From positions 62,001 through 126,000 of the forward strand of contig SAKE01000010.1 in the NCBI GenBank assembly GCA_004017275.1: a DNA stretch of 64,000 nt, read 5' to 3'. Positions within the stretch are counted from its first letter, which is position 1. Each line of letters begins with the position of its first letter. Source of the DNA: Mesorhizobium sp. GTDB lineage: Bacteria; Pseudomonadota; Alphaproteobacteria; Rhizobiales; Rhizobiaceae. A program made the position numbers and the translations under genes. A model generated the notes under the pieces. The model was not told where the DNA came from. It worked only from the letters and a program-made list of their open reading frames with translations, and made no database searches. Below, piece by piece: positions 1 through 10,949 of the stretch.

Positions 1-661
1 GGTGCCAGTCGCTGCCCACCAATTCGTCGAGGCAAGCATCGACACGCCGGAGCAGGACTGAATTGCCTTTGGCGATCGCGAAGGCGCCGGCCGATGGCTG
101 CTTTTCAACCGAGGGAACCTCGACAAGCCCAAGCGGCATATCGGGCCGCCGGGTCAGATAGCCTCGATGCGCCATCGCAACGCTGGCGTAGGCGTGCACC
201 GTGCCGCTGGCCACTGCGTCCGCCGCATCCGCCTGCGTTGCAAACATCCTGACCTGCTCAGGCGCGATTCCGTTGTGCAACGCCGTAAGGTGCTGAACCT
301 GATCGGTTATGACGCCGATCAATGTTGTCCGGTCCTCGGCAATGGATTGGTAGCCGCGAAAGCCGCGCGGATTGTCTACCGCCACAAGCAACCCGTCCTG
401 AAACGCCCAGATCGGCCGTGTGAAGTCGACAAGCTGCCTGCGCTCTTCGGAGACGAACAGGCCGGTCGTCATGGTCCAGCAGCCCTCGATCAGCCCTGGC
501 AGCAATTCCACGAATTCGGTCTCGATCGGCTTGAAGCTCGCTAATCCAAGCATTTCACCGAGCTTGCGCGCGAGCTCGACGTCACTGCCCGAGACCTCGC
601 CCAATGCACCTACAAAGCAGAATGGCGGCTCTTCCAGGAAGGCGAATTTCAACTCGGTCAT
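1..661 (-). CDS. Periplasmic-binding-protein type 2 (SBP_bac_3-like) protein, C-terminus beyond window
   Basis: Reading leftwards from an ATG at 661, the frame stays open to the window edge (220 codons), so the C-terminus is missing. The protein begins MTELKFAFLEEPPFCF and contains the segment LVDFTRPIWAFQDGLLVAV, the pattern expected of amino-acid-type ABC solute-binding proteins (SBP_bac_3). The second lobe follows, with an ASVAMAHRGYL segment near residue 170. No N-terminal signal peptide is visible, which is odd for a periplasmic binding protein; either the true start is elsewhere or the protein is cytoplasmic. It points the same way as the P450 gene, whose stop lies 64 bases upstream of this start, so co-transcription is possible. 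Substrate unknown. Confidence 0.75.
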   Translation of the reverse strand, partial: MTELKFAFLEEPPFCFVGALGEVSGSDVELARKLGEMLGLASFKPIETEFVELLPGLIEGCWTMTTGLFVSEERRQLVDFTRPIWAFQDGLLVAVDNPRGFRGYQSIAEDRTTLIGVITDQVQHLTALHNGIAPEQVRMFATQADAADAVASGTVHAYASVAMAHRGYLTRRPDMPLGLVEVPSVEKQPSAGAFAIAKGNSVLLRRVDACLDELVGSDWH

Positions 662-725
662 GTCAGGCAAAGCGTCGCCATCCTATTTCCCCGGGAACTG
701 CCCGAGGCAGCCCCAGCCGCGATCG

Positions 726-1976
726 TCAAAAGCCGACGGCGAGCGTTTCCAGCCCATGGAAGTGGTAAGTGTCGCGGAAGCTTGGGCTTTCGGCAAGATG
801 CAGCTTTGGGTGCCGGTCAAACAAGGTTTTCAGCGACACCTGCAATTCGAGCCGGGCCAGCGGCGCACCGATACAGAAATGGATGCCGGCGCCGAACGAT
901 ACGTTCTTCTGGTCCGCACGATCGGGCCGGAAGGCTTGCGGTTCTGCAAAGGCGCGCGGATCACGGTTGGCCATGCCGAGCAGCAGCCCGATCGTCTGGC
1001 CCGGCTGCACGACGATGCCAGGCGCGACTTCGATCTCCTGATAGGCATAGCGCGTGAACATGTGCAGCGGCGCGTCGAAGCGCAGGCATTCCTCGACCGT
1101 CGCCGCGGTCGCTTCGGGCGAACCGAAGAAGCGGCTGACATCGCCGCCTTGCATAAGGATCGAACGGACAGCGTTGCCGGTCTGATGCACGGTCGCTTCA
1201 TGGCCGGCGTTGAGCAGCAGGATCGCCGAGGACACCATCTCGTCCTCCGACAGTTTCTGGCCGTCCTCCTGCGCCGAGATCAGCAGCGACAGCAGATCGT
1301 CACCGGGGTTCTTGCGTCGCTCGGTGACGTAGCCCCGCAGGAAATCCGCAAATTCGCTGGCGGCGCGGTTGGCTGTTTCCTCGGTTTCGCGGGTGCGGCC
1401 ATGGATGTACATGGCAACCATCTGGTGCGACCAGTCGAGCAGTTGCGGCCCCATCTCGACCGGCACGCCGAGCATTTCGGCAATGATGGTAATCGGCAAG
1501 GGCGCCGCGAAGGCGGGCAACAGGTCGACCGCTTTGCCTGGTTCGAAACGGTCGATCAGTTCGTTGGCGAGCGCTTCGACGCGTGGCCGCAGCCGTTCGA
1601 CCTGGCGCGAGACGAAGGCACGATTGACCAGTGTTCTCAACCGCGTGTGCACGGGTGGCTCCAATTCCAGCATCGAATTGGCTTCGATGCCGTCGAATGC
1701 CCCGAGATGAGTCCGGTCCTGTCCGATGCCGCGACTGTCTGGAATGCCGGCCGGATTCTGGCGGCCGAAACGGCGGTCGCGAAGCAGCCGGTTGACGTCG
1801 TCGAAACCGCCAAAGCACCAGAAGCCGAATTCTTCCCAGAAGAAGGCATTCGATGCGCCGTGCAGAAACGCATAGGCCTCGTACGGGTTCTGAAAAAAGG
1901 CAGGCTCATGCGGATCGAGCCGCAGGTGTCGCGTGGCGGGATCAAAGACCAGGCCGGGTGGCGTCAATTTGCTCAT
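726..1976 (-). CDS. Cytochrome P450
   Basis: 416-residue soluble bacterial P450 monooxygenase, a normal length for the class. The heme-ligand loop FGAGIHFCIGAPLARLE places the thiolate cysteine at about residue 368. The K-helix ExxR motif is present in EECLRFDAP, and the I-helix oxygen-activation region reads LLLNAGHEATVHQ. The start at 1976 (MSKLTPPGLVF) is chosen because residues encoded further upstream do not look like a P450 N-terminus and would run into the divergent oxidoreductase at 2081. No ferredoxin or reductase gene is adjacent, so electron partners must come from elsewhere. Family membership is secure; the substrate cannot be told from sequence. Confidence 0.93.
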   Translation of the reverse strand: MSKLTPPGLVFDPATRHLRLDPHEPAFFQNPYEAYAFLHGASNAFFWEEFGFWCFGGFDDVNRLLRDRRFGRQNPAGIPDSRGIGQDRTHLGAFDGIEANSMLELEPPVHTRLRTLVNRAFVSRQVERLRPRVEALANELIDRFEPGKAVDLLPAFAAPLPITIIAEMLGVPVEMGPQLLDWSHQMVAMYIHGRTRETEETANRAASEFADFLRGYVTERRKNPGDDLLSLLISAQEDGQKLSEDEMVSSAILLLNAGHEATVHQTGNAVRSILMQGGDVSRFFGSPEATAATVEECLRFDAPLHMFTRYAYQEIEVAPGIVVQPGQTIGLLLGMANRDPRAFAEPQAFRPDRADQKNVSFGAGIHFCIGAPLARLELQVSLKTLFDRHPKLHLAESPSFRDTYHFHGLETLAVGF

Positions 1977-2080
1977 GCCAGACCAATAGCGCGGCTTGCC
2001 AGTCTGGTTCCAGACCGTATGTTGGCGCCCGCAATCCAATGCGTTGAGCCAGCCGACAGGGCTGCGGAAAGTCTGATCTG

Positions 2081-3184
2081 ATGAATGTGATCGTTGTCGG
2101 CGGGGGCATTGCCGGTCTCTCAACGGCGTGGTCGCTGGTCAAGGCGGGTCACAGTGTCTCGATCGTCGAGCAGGGGCCGATCCCCAACCCGCTGGCCGCC
2201 TCGGGCGACCACCACCGCATCATCCGCCGCGCTTACCGGGCTGGAACAGGCTATGGCCGGCTGATCACCGAAGCCTACCAGGCCTGGGACGAGATGTGGG
2301 CCGATCTCGGCGAAAGCCATCTCGATGCGCGCGGATTTGTCTGCATTTCGCGTGAGCCGGGCGATGAGGCCGAGGAATATCGCGAGGGTCTGGAAGAGGG
2401 CAATTTTCCGTTCGAATTGCTGGAATCCGATGCAGCTGTGGAACGCTGGCCGTTTTTGGAAGCCGGTTCGTTTCGCTACGCCTATTTTTCGACCGAAGGC
2501 GGCGCGCTGCATTGCCGCAAGATCGCGTCCGGTCTGGCAAAGTGGCTCCGCGCCAACGGCGCCAATGTCTACGAAAACAGCAAGGTCGTCGAAGTTGACG
2601 CGGAAGCCGGCCATATCGTGCTCGAAAGCGGCGAGACCATGCAGGCCGACCGTATCGTCGTCGCTGCCGGCGCCTGGGTGCTGAAGCTGTTTCCGGAACT
2701 GGGCGGCGAGCTGAAGACCTATCGAACCGCGCTCGCCTATGTCGAACCGCCGGCCGACCTGAAGGCCGCCTGGCAGGCTTCACCGGTCGTCCTCGATATC
2801 GGCGGCGCGATCGACGGCTATGCGATTCCGCCTTCCGGCGGCGCCGGCATGAAATTCGGTTCCGGGCTGCACAGGGTGCCGACCAGCGACGCCGACTGGA
2901 ACCGTCAGCCGGTGGCGGGCGAGGGCGAGGCAATCCGCAATTTGTTCTCGCCGCCGATCGCCCGCATCGAAGAATACCAGGTGACCGAAGTCGTCACCTG
3001 CGCCTACACCTTCACCGTAGACGAGAAATTCATGGCGCATGAAAAGGGCAGGTGCCTGATCGTCTCGGCCTGCTCCGGCCATGGCTACAAGTTCGGCGCG
3101 GCGGTCGGCAGGCGCGTTACCGCCGCCGTCGGTGACGGCGACATCGCCGGCCTGAAGGCATGGCTGCGGGCGGAAGTGGCCTGA
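2081..3184 (+). CDS. FAD-dependent oxidoreductase, DAO / sarcosine-oxidase-like family
   Basis: 367 residues. The N-terminus MNVIVVGGGIAGLSTAWSL is a dinucleotide-binding Rossmann fold with GxGxxG at residues 7-12, followed by an acidic residue ending the second strand (SIVEQG). Near residue 200 the IVVAAGAWVLKLFPELGG segment matches monomeric sarcosine oxidase and N-methyltryptophan oxidase relatives. The C-terminal SACSGHGYKFGAAVG resembles the flavin-attachment and substrate region of that group; a cysteine sits just before GHG. The expected reaction is oxidative removal of an N-methyl or amine group with peroxide release. It is divergent from the P450 gene with a 104-base gap. Substrate unassigned. 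Confidence 0.88.
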   Translation: MNVIVVGGGIAGLSTAWSLVKAGHSVSIVEQGPIPNPLAASGDHHRIIRRAYRAGTGYGRLITEAYQAWDEMWADLGESHLDARGFVCISREPGDEAEEYREGLEEGNFPFELLESDAAVERWPFLEAGSFRYAYFSTEGGALHCRKIASGLAKWLRANGANVYENSKVVEVDAEAGHIVLESGETMQADRIVVAAGAWVLKLFPELGGELKTYRTALAYVEPPADLKAAWQASPVVLDIGGAIDGYAIPPSGGAGMKFGSGLHRVPTSDADWNRQPVAGEGEAIRNLFSPPIARIEEYQVTEVVTCAYTFTVDEKFMAHEKGRCLIVSACSGHGYKFGAAVGRRVTAAVGDGDIAGLKAWLRAEVA

Positions 3185-3202
3185 ACGTCGGCGGCGCTTG
3201 AT

Positions 3203-3793
3203 CTAATCCTGGCAGTGTCTGGGAATGTGCACGCGCCGCCAGCTGGACGAGCCTTCGCGCACCAGCACGCGGCGCGCGACGGTCTGGTAGGAGGCCGGGA
3301 CATCGATGACGCGCCTCTGTTCCGGCTGCACCAGCACCTCCTCGGCGATGCTGTCGTATTGTGCGGGAATGACGACACGCCGAGTGCGCTCAGGTCGGAT
3401 CACGACGGTTTCGGCGACGCGCTCGTAGCGTGCCTTGTGCCAGATCTTGCACAGCACCTTGCGGCCATGGATGACGCGCCATTCCTAGGAATAGCCGCCG
3501 CCATCGATCCGGACCGTACGGTAGACGGTGCGGGTGACGGCAGGCACGATTTCGTAGGTCACCTGTGCCGGAACGGTCATCACCACGCGTTCGCGGGTGC
3601 CGTAGATGGCAGGGGTATAGTCGACTTGCTGGCCGGACGGACTGACCAGAACGTGCTCGTAGACCGTGTCGTAGACGGCTGGACTGCGGACCGGCTCATA
3701 GCATTCGACGGCGCGGCCGCCGGCCGCTGTCTGCGAAATCGTGCCGAACATGGTCAGCGCGGCAATGGTGAAGCATGCGGTTTTCCTAGACAT
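3203..3793 (-). pseudogene. Secreted tyrosine/valine-rich repeat protein split by an in-frame TAG
   Basis: Reading leftwards, ATG at 3793 follows a strong GGGGGAG ribosome-binding site and gives a signal peptide (MSRKTACFTIAALTMFG, cleavage likely after TAA). The mature part is an imperfect repeat of the type Y-x-T-V-x-E-x-V-L-V-x-P with YDTVYEHVLVSP, YGTRERVVMTVP, YDSIAEEVLVQP and YQTVARRVLVREG. Codon 103 (3485-3487) is TAG. The same frame then continues with no other stop for 93 codons carrying two further copies of the repeat and ends at 3203. The simplest reading is a single point nonsense mutation (for example TGG or CAG to TAG) in a roughly 195-residue gene. The N-terminal 102 residues may still be made. 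Function unknown. Confidence 0.7.
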
Positions 3794-4123
3794 GACACTC
3801 CCCCTGTTGAACGGCACAATGACGGTTCAACGTTGGATTGTAGGGGAAGAGACGGCGGGGGAAAGGGGATTTGCCGTATTTCATTAAGCGATGCGGTTAA
3901 GAAATTGCTACGGTGGTGACGACACCGCCGAACGATCACGGCACAGGTCGATGAATCCCGTGAAATGTAACCTTGATTCGACTTACCCAGATGGCTAGGA
4001 GGGGTCGGCCTTGCACAAGGATGAGCCGGCATCCTATTTACGGAATAACGATCCAGAACCGATTCTGCCCGATCGGCCAGCATTCCCGGCGCCGGAATCC
4101 CACCGCGAGATAAGAGATAATCA
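3794..4123. other. Intergenic region upstream of clpP
   Basis: Noncoding stretch of 330 bases between the divergent repeat-protein gene and clpP. It must carry both promoters. A TTGATT with TAGGAG 17 bases downstream (3973-4001) is a weak match to a housekeeping promoter. I see no convincing heat-shock (RpoH) element. No RNA gene or repeat recognised. Confidence 0.4.
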
Positions 4124-4753
4124 ATGAAGAACCCCGTCGAAACCTACATGAACCTCGTTCCGATGGTGGTCGAACAGACCAATCGCGGCGAGCGGGCCTA
4201 CGACATTTTCTCGCGCCTCCTCAAGGAGCGCATCATTTTCATCACCGGTCCGGTCGAGGACGGCATGGCGACGCTGGTCTGCGCGCAGCTTTTGTTCCTC
4301 GAAGCTGAGAATCCGAAGAAGGAAATCAACCTCTACATCAATTCACCGGGCGGCGTCGTCACCTCGGGCATGGCCATCTACGACACCATGCAGTTCATCA
4401 AGCCGGCCGTGTCGACGCTCTGCATCGGCCAGGCGGCCTCGATGGGCTCGCTGCTTTTGACCGCCGGCCACAAGGACATGCGCTTTGCCACGCCGAACGC
4501 CCGCATCATGGTTCACCAGCCTTCCGGCGGCTTCCAGGGACAGGCGTCCGACATCGAGCGCCATGCCATGGACATCGTCAAGCTGAAGCGCCGTCTCAAC
4601 GAGGTCTACGTCAAGCACACCGGCAAGAGCTACGAAGAGATTGAGAAGACGCTCGACCGCGACCATTTCATGACCGCCGACGAAGCCAAGGATTTCGGCC
4701 TCATCGACAAGGTCATTTCGTCGCGCGAGGCAGCCGAAGGCGCGCTGGCATAA
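4124..4753 (+). CDS. clpP: ATP-dependent Clp protease proteolytic subunit
   Basis: 209-residue serine peptidase that assembles into the barrel-shaped double heptamer degrading substrates fed by ClpX or ClpA. The catalytic triad is visible with family spacing: Ser106 in GQAASMGS, His131 in MVHQPSGG and Asp180 in [11 protein letters not shown] (25 and 49 residues apart, as in E. coli ClpP). The handle region [10 protein letters not shown] is intact. There is no long N-terminal propeptide. clpX follows about 300 bases downstream in the same direction, the usual clpP-clpX order, and lon follows clpX. Confidence 0.98.
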   Translation: MKNPVETYMNLVPMVVEQTNRGERAYDIFSRLLKERIIFITGPVEDGMATLVCAQLLFLEAENPKKEINLYINSPGGVVTSGMAIYDTMQFIKPAVSTLCIGQAASMGSLLLTAGHKDMRFATPNARIMVHQPSGGFQGQASDIERHAMDIVKLKRRLNEVYVKHTGKSYEEIEKTLDRDHFMTADEAKDFGLIDKVISSREAAEGALA

Positions 4754-5050
4754 AGGCAATTTGGCAGTTGGATGTCGCCATCACACGCTTTTGGTGGGTC
4801 TTGCGGCATTTCGGCCACAATTGGCTGTTCCCTCAGGGGACAGGATTGCCTACGTTAAGGCTATGTTGAGTTTCGGCGGCTTAGCTTTGTGCGGGGTTGT
4901 CGCGAATCATTGCCACGTTTTCTGATTTGTGTTTCGTACGGAATGCGTTGCGGGAGCCGGAACACACTGGCGGCGGCGGATTCCCGCGATAGATTGAGTA
5001 TGCGCCCTTTCAGCCAGACCATCGGCGGGCGGCCATGAAAGGACATGAAA
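4754..5050. other. clpP-clpX intergenic region
   Basis: A 297-base gap, long enough for a separate clpX promoter. No coding potential, no strong terminator hairpin with a T tract and no repeat element was recognised. Confidence 0.4.
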
Positions 5051-6325
5051 ATGAGCAAGGTCGGCAACAACAGCGGCGATTCCAAGAACACGCTTTACTG
5101 CTCGTTTTGCGGCAAAAGCCAGCACGAAGTGCGCAAGCTGATCGCCGGTCCGACGGTCTTCATCTGCGACGAGTGCGTCGAGCTCTGCATGGACATCATC
5201 CGCGAGGAGAACAAAACCTCGATGGTGAAGTCGCGCGAGGGCGTGCCGACACCGCAGGAGATCCTCAAGGTTCTCGACGACTATGTCATCGGCCAGCCTT
5301 ACGCCAAGCGGGTGCTGTCGGTGGCGGTCCACAACCACTACAAGCGCCTCGCGCATGCCGGCAAGAACAACGATGTCGAGCTGGCGAAGTCCAACATTCT
5401 TTTGATCGGCCCGACCGGTTGCGGCAAGACGCTGCTAGCGCAGACGCTGGCCCGCATCATCGACGTGCCCTTCACCATGGCTGACGCGACGACGCTGACC
5501 GAAGCCGGTTATGTCGGCGAGGATGTCGAAAACATCATCCTGAAGCTGCTGCAGTCGGCCGACTACAATGTCGAACGGGCTCAGCGCGGCATCGTCTACA
5601 TCGACGAAATCGACAAGATTTCGCGCAAGTCGGACAATCCCTCGATCACCCGCGACGTGTCGGGCGAGGGCGTTCAGCAGGCGCTCTTGAAGATCATGGA
5701 AGGCACCGTCGCCTCCGTGCCGCCGCAGGGCGGCAGGAAGCATCCGCAGCAGGAGTTCCTGCAGGTCGACACCGCCAACATCCTGTTCATCTGCGGCGGC
5801 GCGTTCGCCGGGCTGGACAAGATCATCTCGGATCGCGGCCGCAAGACCTCGATCGGCTTCGGCGCCATCGTCGCCTCGCCAGAGGATCGCCGCACCGGCG
5901 ATGTGTTCCGCCTGGTCGAGCCCGAGGATCTGCTGAAATTCGGTCTTATCCCTGAGTTTGTCGGTCGTCTGCCGGTTCTGGCGACGCTGGAAGACCTCGA
6001 CGAGCCGGCGCTGATCCAGATCCTGACCGAACCGAAGAACGCGCTGGTCAAGCAGTATCAGCGGCTGTTCGAGATGGAAAATGTCGACCTGACCTTCCAC
6101 GAGAACGCCCTTTCGGCGATCGCCAAGCGGGCCATCGAGCGCAAGACCGGCGCGCGCGGCCTGCGTTCGATCATGGAAGCGATCCTGCTCGACACGATGT
6201 TCGAACTTCCCGCGCTTGAAGGCGTGCGCGAAGTGGTGATTTCGGAAGAGGTGGTGACCGGCAGCGCCCGGCCGCTCTACATCTACTCCGAGCAGAAGGA
6301 AAAGAAGGGCAATGTCAGCGCCTGA
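5051..6325 (+). CDS. clpX: ATP-dependent Clp protease ATP-binding subunit ClpX
   Basis: 424-residue AAA+ unfoldase partner of ClpP. The N-terminal zinc-binding domain has Cys17 and Cys20 (CSFC) with Cys39 and Cys42 (CDEC). Walker A is GPTGCGKT at 120-127 and Walker B is VYIDEID. The IGF loop that docks on ClpP is present in KTSIGFGA. Two in-frame ATGs lie at 5045 and 5051; the second is preferred because the AAAGGA at 5037-5042 is only two bases from the first but a normal eight bases from the second, and it yields the usual MSKVGN start. A terminator follows immediately. Confidence 0.98.
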   Translation: MSKVGNNSGDSKNTLYCSFCGKSQHEVRKLIAGPTVFICDECVELCMDIIREENKTSMVKSREGVPTPQEILKVLDDYVIGQPYAKRVLSVAVHNHYKRLAHAGKNNDVELAKSNILLIGPTGCGKTLLAQTLARIIDVPFTMADATTLTEAGYVGEDVENIILKLLQSADYNVERAQRGIVYIDEIDKISRKSDNPSITRDVSGEGVQQALLKIMEGTVASVPPQGGRKHPQQEFLQVDTANILFICGGAFAGLDKIISDRGRKTSIGFGAIVASPEDRRTGDVFRLVEPEDLLKFGLIPEFVGRLPVLATLEDLDEPALIQILTEPKNALVKQYQRLFEMENVDLTFHENALSAIAKRAIERKTGARGLRSIMEAILLDTMFELPALEGVREVVISEEVVTGSARPLYIYSEQKEKKGNVSA

Positions 6326-6350
6326 CATGAGCCCGCAGCGGAATTCTGAA

Positions 6351-6374
6351 ACGGCGCCGCAAGGCGCCGTTTTG
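6351..6374 (+). terminator. Rho-independent terminator after clpX
   Basis: Perfect 8-base stem ACGGCGCC / GGCGCCGT with a short GCAA loop, followed by a run of four T residues, 26 bases past the clpX stop. Confidence 0.85.
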
Positions 6375-6630
6375 CTGTCGCGCAGGGTTTGCGGGCGCGT
6401 TCCGGTTCGGCGTCGCAAATGTGTCACTTGCGGGCACGTTGGAGGTGCGGATTTGTACTGGCCCCTTGATCTTTGTGGATCGTGCATCCAACTAACTGGA
6501 GAAGGCCGAGGTGCCCGATTTCTGTGCTGTAAAACTCCCGTCACAAACGGTGGTAGGCGGAACGATCCCCGGTCGTTAATATAAGATTCGCGGTTGGCTG
6601 ATTGGCGGCCGCGACATGAAAGGTTGGACA

Positions 6631-9042
<2,412 letters not shown>

Positions 9043-9096
9043 AGCGTCGCACGTCCACGTGGACGCGCAGAGGACGCTTTAACGCTTTGAACTTGC

Positions 9097-9136
9097 GCAT
9101 GGCCCCGAAAACCGACTGCGGTTTTCGGGGCCATGC
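9097..9136. repeat. Rhizobial intergenic palindrome (17-bp perfect stem)
   Basis: Arms GCATGGCCCCGAAAACC and its exact complement are separated by the six bases GACTGC. The core CCGAAAACC...GGTTTTCGG is shared with the palindrome at 41716-41761 and resembles abundant rhizobial intergenic repeats. Confidence 0.8.
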
Positions 9137-9171
9137 CTTGGTTTTCGCCGAGGTTGCAGTGCACAAACAGA

Positions 9172-9199
9172 GAGCCGGGTCCAGCGCCCGGCTTTTTCA
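9172..9199 (+). terminator. Terminator hairpin after lon
   Basis: GAGCCGGG / CCCGGCTT arms around a short loop, followed by TTTTT. It lies about 130 bases past the lon stop and is oriented for lon transcription. Confidence 0.75.
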
Positions 9200-9202
9200 T
9201 GT

Positions 9203-9232
9203 GAAAAACCCCGGAATTCCGGGCTTTTTCCG
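9203..9232. terminator. Second terminator-like palindrome
   Basis: CCCGGAATTCCGGG is a near-perfect palindrome flanked by an A run and a T run, so it could end transcription in either direction. It lies directly behind the previous hairpin. Confidence 0.6.
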
Positions 9233-9336
9233 CTTTTTTCCTGCCTTTCGACTTGGTTGCGGGAGCGCTTCTTTCTAAAGTCCGTTTCCTGCCGGATGAG
9301 TCGATAGTTCCGGTGTTCTCATGGAAGGGAATTTTT

Positions 9337-9609
9337 ATGAACAAGAACGAACTGGTGTCCGCTGTCGCCGACGCCGCGAGCATTTCGAAGGGTGACGCGC
9401 AGTCGGCGGTCGATGCGGTATTTTCCGTGATCACCGGCGAACTGAAGAAGGGCGGCGATGTCCGGCTTGTCGGCTTTGGCAATTTCACCGTGTCGAAGCG
9501 TGCGGCGTCGACCGGCCGCAATCCCCAGACCGGCGCCGAAGTGCAGATCCCGGCACGCACCGTGCCGAAGTTCTCGGCCGGCAAGGGCCTCAAGGACGCC
9601 GTCAACTAA
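9337..9609 (+). CDS. hup: HU-family nucleoid DNA-binding protein
   Basis: 90-residue histone-like protein. It begins MNKNELVSAVADAAS and has the HU signature GFGNFTVSKRAASTGRNPQTG around residues 45-65, the beta-arm region that inserts into the DNA minor groove, followed by IPARTVPKFSAGKGLKDAVN. The start at 9337 has an AAGGGA site seven bases upstream and gives the canonical HU N-terminus; longer in-frame extensions do not look like HU. The lon-hup order is widely conserved in proteobacteria. Two successive terminator hairpins follow. Confidence 0.97.
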   Translation: MNKNELVSAVADAASISKGDAQSAVDAVFSVITGELKKGGDVRLVGFGNFTVSKRAASTGRNPQTGAEVQIPARTVPKFSAGKGLKDAVN

Positions 9610-9633
9610 GCGCCTTTTTCTTTCAGAGACCTC

Positions 9634-9660
9634 AGAAAAGCCGGGCTTGCCCGGCTTTTC
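9634..9660 (+). terminator. Terminator after hup, copy 1
   Basis: AAAAGCCGGG / CCCGGCTTTT arms with a CTTG loop. This is a strong intrinsic terminator 25 bases past the hup stop. Confidence 0.9.
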
Positions 9661-9691
9661 ATTTTGGTGCCTTACGCGGGTACATGCGGCC

Positions 9692-9717
9692 AGAAAAGCC
9701 GGGCTTGCCCGGCTTTG
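9692..9717 (+). terminator. Terminator after hup, copy 2
   Basis: The same AAAAGCCGGGCTTGCCCGGC hairpin is repeated 58 bases further on, followed by TTTGCATTTTTG. It stands tail to tail with the convergent aldo/keto reductase gene. Confidence 0.75.
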
Positions 9718-9752
9718 CATTTTTGTGCCCGACCGTCGCGCTGGCGGCCGGG

Positions 9753-10775
9753 TTATGCTGTCGGCGCCTCGGCGCGCATCAGGCCTTCCTTCTTGAGGTC
9801 AGCCCAGAGCGCTGCCGGCAGTTTCGCATCGAGCAGCGAGCGGTTGCTCTCGACTTCGCTCGGCCGCTGTCCGCCGGGGATCACCGAGATCACCGAAGGA
9901 TGCAGCAGCGGGAATTGCAGGGCGGCCTCGATCAGCCGCACGCCGTGACGCTTGCAGACGCTTTCGATGCCGGCGACGCGGTCGAGGATGTCCCTGGGCG
10001 CCTCGGAATAGTTGTAAAAAGCGCCCGGCTTCGGTCCCGTTGCCAGGATGCCGGAATTGTAGGGTCCGCCGAGAACGATGCCGATGCCGCGTGCCTGGCA
10101 GAGCGGCAGGAAGGACGTCAGCGCCTCCTGCTCCAGCAGCGTATAGCGCCCGGCAAGCAGGAACAGGTCGAAATCGCCGCGCTCCGCCAGCGTCTGCGCA
10201 ACCTGCCACTCGTTGATGCCGCCGCCGAACGCCTTGATGACGCCCTGATCGCGCAGCGAGAGGAGGCCGTAATAGCCCGAGCGCATGAACTCCTCGATGC
10301 GCCGGTCGGACGCTTCCTTGCTGCCATGGGTGAAGATGTCGACATCGTGCACGAAGAGGATGTCGATACGGTCGACGCCGAGCCGCTCCAGCGAGGCTTC
10401 GAACGAGCGCATGACGCCATCATAGCTGTAGTCATACACCTCGCGGCGCGACGGCGTGTCGAAGAACTTGCCGATGCCCGTGCGCTCTTCCGGCGGGCAG
10501 GCGCGCATGATGCGGCCGACCTTGCTCGACAGCACATAGTCGTCGCGCTTCTTGCCGCGCAGGAACGGGTTGAGCCGCGTTTCCGACAGGCCAAGCCCGT
10601 ATAGCGGCGCGGTGTCGTAGTAGCGGCAGCCGGTCGCCCAGGCAGCTTCCAGCGTGGCATTGGCGTCCTCGTCCGAGACCGCACGATAGAGGTTGCCGAG
10701 CGGCGCCGTGCCGAAGCCGAGTTCGGTGAAACTGATGCCGCCATTGCCGATGCGGTCGAAATGCCGTGTCTTCAT
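9753..10775 (-). CDS. Aldo/keto reductase, D-threo-aldose (L-fucose) dehydrogenase-like
   Basis: 340 residues from ATG at 10775 (MKTRHFDRIGN). The N-terminal ISFTELGFGTAPLGNLYR is typical of AKRs close to L-fucose / D-threo-aldose 1-dehydrogenases and pyridoxal 4-dehydrogenases. Catalytic Asp and Tyr occur in YYDTAPLYGLGLSE, and the catalytic Lys lies in LSSKVGR. These TIM-barrel enzymes oxidise the anomeric carbon of aldoses to lactones with NAD(P). It is divergently transcribed from the SIS/creatininase pair across a gap holding palindromes, and the neighbours include a FucU/RbsD mutarotase, a ribokinase and a sugar importer. An aldose-oxidation role is therefore likely, although the sugar is unknown. 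Confidence 0.9.
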   Translation of the reverse strand: MKTRHFDRIGNGGISFTELGFGTAPLGNLYRAVSDEDANATLEAAWATGCRYYDTAPLYGLGLSETRLNPFLRGKKRDDYVLSSKVGRIMRACPPEERTGIGKFFDTPSRREVYDYSYDGVMRSFEASLERLGVDRIDILFVHDVDIFTHGSKEASDRRIEEFMRSGYYGLLSLRDQGVIKAFGGGINEWQVAQTLAERGDFDLFLLAGRYTLLEQEALTSFLPLCQARGIGIVLGGPYNSGILATGPKPGAFYNYSEAPRDILDRVAGIESVCKRHGVRLIEAALQFPLLHPSVISVIPGGQRPSEVESNRSLLDAKLPAALWADLKKEGLMRAEAPTA

Positions 10776-10806
10776 ATGCTGCCGTTTGCCTCGTTTGATT
10801 TGCTGA

Positions 10807-10834
10807 CATGACACTATCATGCCTGTGATCAGGC
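10807..10834. promoter_or_regulatory. Two adjacent palindromes in the divergent promoter region (candidate operators)
   Basis: CATGA-CACTA-TCATG (10807-10821) is followed directly by GCCTGTGATCAGGC (10821-10834). They lie between the divergent starts at 10775 and 10950, the position expected for a regulator controlling both units. No regulator gene is adjacent, so the factor is unknown. Confidence 0.4.
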
Positions 10835-10949
10835 AAAAGCATCGCTGCGCGTTGGCTCCGCATTTTCCCGGTGCTAGCATGAATGAAATCAAGCTGTTCG
10901 TAGCAGCAAGAGCGGCAAATCCCAGGTGATTTTCCATGGCAGGGTTGCA

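Larger units (their letters stand above)
9043..9336. other. lon-hup intergenic region with palindromes and terminators
   Basis: This 294-base gap holds a perfect CGTCCACGTGGACG palindrome (9052-9065), a long rhizobial-type hairpin (9097-9136) and two terminator-like hairpins. It must also hold the promoter of the HU-type gene. Confidence 0.6.

Noticed and set aside
420..2081. 553-codon plus-strand ORF
   Set aside because: It is the antisense shadow of the P450 and binding-protein-like genes, Arg/Gln-rich and with no recognisable domain.
3972..3992. CTTGAT...CCCAGAT as heat-shock promoter of clpP
   Set aside because: The spacing is about five bases too short for an RpoH promoter.
6312..6584. 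90-codon ORF after clpX with CxxC motifs
   Set aside because: It spans the clpX terminator and starts inside clpX; composition does not look coding.
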